Shown here piece by piece: positions 6,296 to 9,703 of a stretch of 9,703 bases of DNA. The notes under the pieces were generated by a model. That model made no database searches. It worked only from the letters and a program-made list of their open reading frames with translations, and had not been told where the DNA came from. The first letter of the stretch is position 1. Each line of letters begins with the position of its first letter. This stretch comes from Rhodothermia bacterium. GTDB lineage: Bacteria > Bacteroidota > Rhodothermia > Rhodothermales > JABDKH01. A program made the position numbers and the translations under genes. Location of the stretch: the NCBI GenBank assembly GCA_030431165.1, contig JAUIJQ010000077.1, positions 1 to 9,703 on the forward strand, written 5' to 3'.

Positions 6296-7117
6296 GTGAG
6301 TCTGATCAGTCTCAAATCGGATCGTGATCTGGAGGCACTTCGGGCGGCCGCCGACCTTGTCAGCCGTACGCTGGCAGAGGTTGCGACGCACGTGCGCCCA
6401 GGTGTCACAACGATGGACCTCGACAGGGTCGCTGAGACGTTTGTGCGTGACCACGGTGCTGAACCCGCGTTCAAAGGCTACAAGGTGGGCCGAGCCGTCT
6501 TCCCGGCGACGCTTTGCACCTCGATCAATGACGTCGTCGTCCACGGAATCCCGGATGACGCTCCGATAGAAGAAGGACAGATCCTTACGGCCGATTGCGG
6601 CGTTGTCCTCGATGGGTTCTATGGTGATAGCGCCTACACGTTTGCGGTTGGGGAGATTTCGGATGAGCTGGCCGGCCTTTGTGCCGCCACCTACGATTCG
6701 CTGCTTGCAGGAATCAGCTTCGCGGTAGCCGGCGGACGCGTGGGAGATATCTCCTCAGCGGTTCAGCAGCATTGTGAGCGCCTTGGCTACGGCGTTGTTC
6801 GCGACCTGGTCGGCCATGGTATCGGCCGGTCCCTGCACGAAGCGCCGCAGGTGCCGAATTTTGGACGCCGGGGCGTTGGGCGCAAGCTCAAGCATGGCAT
6901 GACGATGTGCATTGAGCCCATGATCACGCTTGGTGCGCCTGACGTAAGCACAGACGACGACATGTGGACGATTCGCACCGTGGACGGTCGTGCCGCGGCG
7001 CACTACGAGCACATGATTGCCGTGCTGAAGGGAGGTCCGGAGGTGCTGACGACGTTTGAGCACATAGAGAAGGTAGTCCCGGCACCGTATCGCCAACCGG
7101 CTGAACAAAACGGATGA
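6296..7117 (+). CDS. map: Methionine aminopeptidase, type I
   Basis: Map removes the initiator methionine from nascent proteins in the cytoplasm. The 273-residue protein shows the type I pita-bread fold and all metal or catalytic positions: His83 in NDVVVHGIP, Asp100 and Asp111 in ADCGVVLDGFYGDSAYTF, His174 in GHGIGRSLHEAPQVPNFG, Glu207 in CIEPM, and Glu238 in HYEHMIAV. It has no N-terminal zinc-binding extension. The start is GTG at 6296, one base after the secY stop: an in-frame TGA at 6278-6280 blocks any longer reading and the first in-frame ATG would remove about 39 residues. The tight junction suggests translational coupling to secY. It ends with TGA. Map next to secY is typical of Bacteroidota and several other phyla. 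Confidence 0.97.
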   Translation: MSLISLKSDRDLEALRAAADLVSRTLAEVATHVRPGVTTMDLDRVAETFVRDHGAEPAFKGYKVGRAVFPATLCTSINDVVVHGIPDDAPIEEGQILTADCGVVLDGFYGDSAYTFAVGEISDELAGLCAATYDSLLAGISFAVAGGRVGDISSAVQQHCERLGYGVVRDLVGHGIGRSLHEAPQVPNFGRRGVGRKLKHGMTMCIEPMITLGAPDVSTDDDMWTIRTVDGRAAAHYEHMIAVLKGGPEVLTTFEHIEKVVPAPYRQPAEQNG

Positions 7118-7235
7118 GTAGAGGTACAACCCAGTCTGTCGCTCCGCCACGCCGGTGGAAATACGGCAGGTGCGTTTGACGCCTCCAGAAATTGAATCGC
7201 AACGCCAAACGGCAACTGAAAACAGGCCCAGAACG
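7118..7235 (+). other. map-rpmJ gap, where infA is usually found; no gene recognised
   Basis: These 118 bases separate map from rpmJ. In most Bacteroidota infA (initiation factor IF-1) lies here. No IF-1-like sequence is present: the three forward frames hold only a 21-codon ORF beginning at the ATG that overlaps the map stop (7114-7179, ending at TGA) and an in-frame open stretch leading into rpmJ. I see no convincing promoter or terminator. The TGCGTTTG at 7171-7178 is one base off the Bacteroidota -7 element, but no TTG element lies at the right distance. Confidence 0.6.
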
Positions 7236-7352
7236 ATGAAAGTCCGCGCAAGCGTGAAGAAACGCAGCTCTGACGACAAGATTATCCGTCGCAAAGGGCG
7301 CGTCTACGTTATCAACAAGAAGAACCCCAAGCACAAGCAGCGCCAGGGGTAA
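7236..7352 (+). CDS. rpmJ: 50S ribosomal protein L36 (bL36), cysteine-free form
   Basis: L36 is the smallest large-subunit protein and binds 23S rRNA near the base of the stalk. The 38-residue product begins MKVRASVKKR and ends NKKNPKHKQRQG, which is unmistakable. The zinc ligands of the C+ form are absent: the positions usually held by cysteines are Ser11, Asp14 and Asn27, with only the histidine (His33) left. This is the C- type common in Bacteroidota. The frame is open further upstream (ATG at 7155), but L36 proteins begin with MKVR, so 7236 is chosen. It ends with TAA, 17 bases before rpsM. Confidence 0.96.
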   Translation: MKVRASVKKRSSDDKIIRRKGRVYVINKKNPKHKQRQG

Positions 7353-7369
7353 GGCAGTAGAGCAACGGC

Positions 7370-7750
7370 ATGGCACGAATCGCTGGAGTTGATATTCCCG
7401 ACCACAAGCGTGGTGAGATCGCCCTCTCGTATATCTACGGGGTGGGCAAGTCCCGCGCGGTAGAGATTCTCAACCGCGTCGGTCTGGATCCAAACACAAA
7501 ACCGGGCCAGTGGTCAGAAGATGACACCCGAAAGGTGCGCCGTCTGGTCGAGGACGAATACGTCGTCGAGGGGCAGCTCCGCACCGAGGTCCAGATGAGC
7601 ATCAAGCGGCTCATGGACGTTGGATGTTACCGCGGGCTTCGTCACCGACGTGGTCTGCCCGTTCGTGGGCAACGAACCCAGACGAACGCCAGAACGCGGA
7701 AAGGCCGCAAAAAGACTGTGGCGGGCAAGAAGAAGGCACCGCGCAAGTAG
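7370..7750 (+). CDS. rpsM: 30S ribosomal protein S13 (uS13)
   Basis: S13 is in the small-subunit head, contacts P-site tRNA and forms bridges to L5 and 23S rRNA. The 126-residue product starts MARIAGVDIPDHKRGEIALS, has the helical domain with YIYGVGKSRA (residues 21-30), and the C-terminal signature CYRGLRHRRGLPVRGQRTQT followed by NARTRKG and a lysine-rich tail (KKTVAGKKKAPRK) that reaches the decoding region. Length is normal. It opens the alpha-type part of the cluster together with rpmJ. It ends with TAG, 31 bases before rpsK. Confidence 0.98.
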   Translation: MARIAGVDIPDHKRGEIALSYIYGVGKSRAVEILNRVGLDPNTKPGQWSEDDTRKVRRLVEDEYVVEGQLRTEVQMSIKRLMDVGCYRGLRHRRGLPVRGQRTQTNARTRKGRKKTVAGKKKAPRK

Positions 7751-7781
7751 AACTCCCAGCTGAACAGAGTCGCAAACCGAC

Positions 7782-8177
7782 ATGGCGAAACAGAAGCGCG
7801 CGCGTACCGTCCGCAAGAAGAAAGTTGTCGTTGAATCCAACGGCCAGGCCCACATCCGGGCTACGTTCAACAACGTGCTGGTCACGCTGACCGATCAGTA
7901 CGGGAACACCATTTCCTGGGCGAGCTCGGGAAAGATGGGCTTCAAGGGAAGCCGCAAGAACACGCCATATGCCGCGCAGGTTGCGTCGTCGGCTGCGGCG
8001 AAAGAAGCGTACGACCTCGGTCTCAGACGGGTCGACGTATTTGTCAAGGGGCCCGGCTCGGGTCGTGAATCTGCCATCCGGGCGCTGTCGGCGTCGGGAC
8101 TGGAGATCGCCACAATCCGAGACGTCACGCCCATTCCACATAACGGCTGTCGGCCACCGAAGCGCCGCCGCGTCTGA
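7782..8177 (+). CDS. rpsK: 30S ribosomal protein S11 (uS11)
   Basis: S11 lies on the platform of the small subunit by the 690 loop and the Shine-Dalgarno region. The 131-residue product has a basic N-terminus (KQKRARTVRKKKVVVE), HIRATFNNVLVTLTDQYGN (residues 24-42), WASSGKMGFKGSRKNTPYAA, the VDVFVKGPGSGRESAIRAL motif, and the C-terminal IPHNGCRPPKRRRV. The conserved Asn-Gly in that last motif is the known isoaspartate site in E. coli S11. It ends with TGA and is followed by a 104-base gap before rpsD, one of the longest in the window. Confidence 0.98.
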   Translation: MAKQKRARTVRKKKVVVESNGQAHIRATFNNVLVTLTDQYGNTISWASSGKMGFKGSRKNTPYAAQVASSAAAKEAYDLGLRRVDVFVKGPGSGRESAIRALSASGLEIATIRDVTPIPHNGCRPPKRRRV

Positions 8178-8206
8178 CGCGTCACTCGCTTCGCAATAAG
8201 CCCGAC

Positions 8207-8258
8207 TACGGGGTACCCCCGTACGTTTGCCCCCGCACAGCAGCCCCGCTGCTGCGCG
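8207..8258 (+). promoter_or_regulatory. Two strong hairpins in the rpsK-rpsD gap, possible rpsD leader
   Basis: Hairpin 1 pairs TACGGGG (8207-8213) with CCCCGTA (8217-8223) around a 3-base loop. Hairpin 2 pairs CAGCAG (8238-8243) with CTGCTG (8249-8254) around loop CCCCG, and after one A-C mismatch continues with CGC (8234-8236) against GCG (8256-8258). GGGG of hairpin 1 could instead pair with the CCCC loop of hairpin 2, so alternative or pseudoknotted folds are possible. S4 is a known mRNA-binding autoregulator in other bacteria, so a leader for rpsD-rpoA is a reasonable hypothesis. No T-run follows either hairpin. Confidence 0.45.
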
Positions 8259-8267
8259 TATACAAAC

Positions 8268-8271
8268 GAGG
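8268..8271 (+). promoter_or_regulatory. Weak Shine-Dalgarno sequence of rpsD
   Basis: GAGG lies 10 bases before the rpsD ATG in an AT-rich stretch. It is only four bases and somewhat far, but most genes in this window show nothing comparable. Confidence 0.4.
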
Positions 8272-8281
8272 ATAAGTATAT

Positions 8282-8884
8282 ATGGCCCGATATAGAGGAG
8301 CCAAACAGAAGGTCGCGCGCCGGTTCAAGGAGCCGATCTTTGGTCCCAGCAAATCGCTCGAGCGAAAGCCGTACGGCCCCGGCCAGCATGGTCGGTCACG
8401 GCGCCGCAAAGAGAGCGAGTATTCGATTCAGCTCAAGGAGAAGCAGAAAGCCAAGTACACCTACGGGCTGCTTGAACGCCAATTCCGGAAGACCTTCGAG
8501 AAGGCCGCCCGCAAAAAAGGCGTCACCGGCGAAAACCTGCTTCGCTTCCTTGAGTCGCGCCTCGACAATACCGTCTTCAGACTCGGTATCGGTGCGACGC
8601 GGCGTCAGGCACGGCAGTTTGTCACCCACCGCCACATCATGGTCAATGGCGGGATCGTGAACATCCCGTCGTACCAGCTCAAGCCGGGTGACATCGTTTC
8701 CGTGCGCCCGAAAAGCCGGAGCATTGAGCCGATTCGCGAATCCGTTCGCGGCTCGCGGCGGCAGTACCCCTGGCTTGAGGTCGATCGGAAAGAAATGACC
8801 GGCAAGTTCCTCGACTACCCGACGCGGGAGGACATCCCGGAAAATATCCGCGAGCAGCTGATCGTGGAATTGTACTCGAAGTAG
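8282..8884 (+). CDS. rpsD: 30S ribosomal protein S4 (uS4), zinc-free form
   Basis: S4 starts assembly of the 16S rRNA 5' domain and in E. coli and Bacillus represses its own message. The 200-residue protein has the Bacteroidota-type N-terminal domain (MARYRGAKQKVARRFKEPIF, YGPGQHGRSRRRKESEYSIQ, KQKAKYTYGLLERQF) with no cysteines, so it is the C- form. The S4 RNA-binding domain follows (about residues 92-155: LESRLDNTVFRLGIGATRRQ, then HIMVNGGIVNIPSYQLKPGD). The C-terminal part has MTGKFLDYPTREDIPENI and ends VELYSK, which is the expected end. It ends with TAG and is followed by rpoA after 54 bases, matching the usual S13-S11-S4-alpha order. Confidence 0.98.
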   Translation: MARYRGAKQKVARRFKEPIFGPSKSLERKPYGPGQHGRSRRRKESEYSIQLKEKQKAKYTYGLLERQFRKTFEKAARKKGVTGENLLRFLESRLDNTVFRLGIGATRRQARQFVTHRHIMVNGGIVNIPSYQLKPGDIVSVRPKSRSIEPIRESVRGSRRQYPWLEVDRKEMTGKFLDYPTREDIPENIREQLIVELYSK

Positions 8885-8888
8885 ACCC

Positions 8889-8921
8889 TGTGCCTTTAGC
8901 GCACACGGTTTCTTTCAAACC
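8889..8921 (+). other. Two adjacent small hairpins in the rpsD-rpoA gap
   Basis: TGTGC (8889-8893) pairs with GCACA (8901-8905) around a 7-base loop. Immediately after, GGTTT (8907-8911) pairs with AAACC (8917-8921) around loop CTTTC. Together they fill most of the 54-base gap. The TTTCTTT run after the first stem gives a faint attenuator look, but both stems are short and the run is interrupted, so a real terminator is unlikely. Confidence 0.35.
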
Positions 8922-8938
8922 CTAGGACGAACGAACAC

Positions 8939-9703
8939 ATGAGCACGCACGGGATTCAGATGCCAGACGTCGTGGAAATGGACATGGTTTCAGACACCGT
9001 CGGCCGATTCACGATCCAGCCGCTCGAGCGCGGCTACGGCGTTACGCTCGGCAATGCGCTGCGACGCGTACTCCTGTCGTCGCTGACAGGCGTTGCCATC
9101 ACGGCGATCAAGATCGACGGCGTACAACACGAGTTCTCGACAATCGAAGGTGTTGCCGAGGATGTCGCAGATATCATCCTCAACCTCAAAGGTGTCCGCT
9201 TCCGGGCCACGAACGAGATGGACTCAACCGTCCACCTCTCACTCGCCGGCCCCGGCGCGTGGACCGCGAAAGACATCGGCGACGCGACGAATGAGTACGA
9301 GGTTCTCAACCCCGATCATCACATCGCCACCCTTGACAAGTCGGCCAAGATCGTTGCCGAACTCCGGATGGGACGCGGCAGAGGCTACGTTCCGTCAAAC
9401 GAGAACAAGCACGAAGACGACCCGATCGGAATCATCGCCGTAGACTCGATCTTCACGCCGATCAAGAACGTGAAGTACACCGTTACACCAACGCGCGTTG
9501 GCCAGCGGATCGACTACGAACGCCTCGAGGTAGAGGTGATGACAGATGGCTCGGTCAGCCCTGAAGAGGCGCTGGCACAGGCCTCGACGATCCTTCGCGA
9601 CCACGTGAACCTGTTCATCAAGATGGACAGCGAACCACGCCAGCCAGAGGAAGAGACCGTCGTTGATGCTGAGGTCCAGCGTATCCGCGAACTGCTTTCG
9701 CAG
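8939..9703 (+). CDS. rpoA: DNA-directed RNA polymerase alpha subunit, 5' part (runs off the window)
   Basis: Alpha dimerises to start RNA polymerase assembly and its C-terminal domain binds upstream promoter DNA and activators. The 255 codons present, open to the window edge, cover the N-terminal domain: PLERGYGVTLGNALRRVLLS (residues 28-47), the dimerisation and beta-binding signature, then HEFSTIEGVAEDVADIILNL and GYVPSNENK. The last residues (EVQRIRELLSQ) are the linker just before the C-terminal domain, which is missing because the window ends, not because the gene is broken. The ATG at 8939 matches the Bacteroidota N-terminus (short leader, then QMPD). An AGGA 11 bases upstream is a poor Shine-Dalgarno sequence. 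It follows rpsD by 54 bases. Confidence 0.97.
   Translation, partial: MSTHGIQMPDVVEMDMVSDTVGRFTIQPLERGYGVTLGNALRRVLLSSLTGVAITAIKIDGVQHEFSTIEGVAEDVADIILNLKGVRFRATNEMDSTVHLSLAGPGAWTAKDIGDATNEYEVLNPDHHIATLDKSAKIVAELRMGRGRGYVPSNENKHEDDPIGIIAVDSIFTPIKNVKYTVTPTRVGQRIDYERLEVEVMTDGSVSPEEALAQASTILRDHVNLFIKMDSEPRQPEEETVVDAEVQRIRELLSQ

Noticed and set aside
5761..6474. Long minus-strand ORF (237 codons) across secY and map.
   Set aside because: Antisense shadow of two well-identified genes, with no recognisable family and no start context.
7155..7235. In-frame upstream extension of rpmJ starting at ATG 7155 (27 extra residues).
   Set aside because: L36 almost always begins MKVR, which is encoded at 7236; the extension has no similarity to anything I recognise.

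Overview
This window is a single, densely packed plus-strand block of translation genes: the end of an S10-type cluster, the whole spc-type cluster and most of the alpha-type cluster. The order is rpmC (3' end only), rpsQ, rplN, rplX, rplE, rpsN, rpsH, rplF, rplR, rpsE, rpmD, rplO, secY, map, rpmJ, rpsM, rpsK, rpsD, rpoA (5' part only). Every gene is on the + strand, no gap exceeds about 120 bases, and no frame is broken. There is no mobile element, tRNA, CRISPR array or other accessory cassette. This is core genome.

The organism looks like a moderately GC-rich member of the Bacteroidota/Rhodothermota side of the FCB group. The basis is: map directly after secY; an L36 without its zinc cysteines and ending KKNPKHKQRQG; a short (89 aa) S14 lacking the CxxC zinc motifs; a cysteine-free S4 that reads like the Bacteroidota family; an alpha subunit with the Bacteroidota-style N-terminus; and few Shine-Dalgarno sequences. 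A Rhodothermia-like lineage is my best guess from the base composition, but that step is inference.

Layout: 1-3449 holds proteins of both subunits (L29 end, S17, L14, L24, L5, S14, S8, L6, L18). 3476-4925 holds S5, L30 and L15. 4981-7117 holds the SecY translocon channel and methionine aminopeptidase, tying nascent-chain export and N-terminal processing to ribosome synthesis. 7236-8884 holds L36, S13, S11 and S4. From 8939 to the window end is the RNA polymerase alpha subunit. All products act in ribosome assembly, nascent-chain handling or transcription.

The most unusual feature is L30 (rpmD). Its normal core of about 57 residues is followed by a Lys/Ala tail of about 78 residues, with twelve Lys-Lys pairs at exact five-residue spacing, like histone H1 or the tails of some actinobacterial HU proteins. 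Other points are the absence of infA from its usual place between map and rpmJ, a strong excess of TAG stop codons (11 of 18), perfect small hairpins in several gene junctions (notably before rpsQ and rpsD), and one isolated strong Shine-Dalgarno sequence before rplF. I found no previously undescribed multigene system here.
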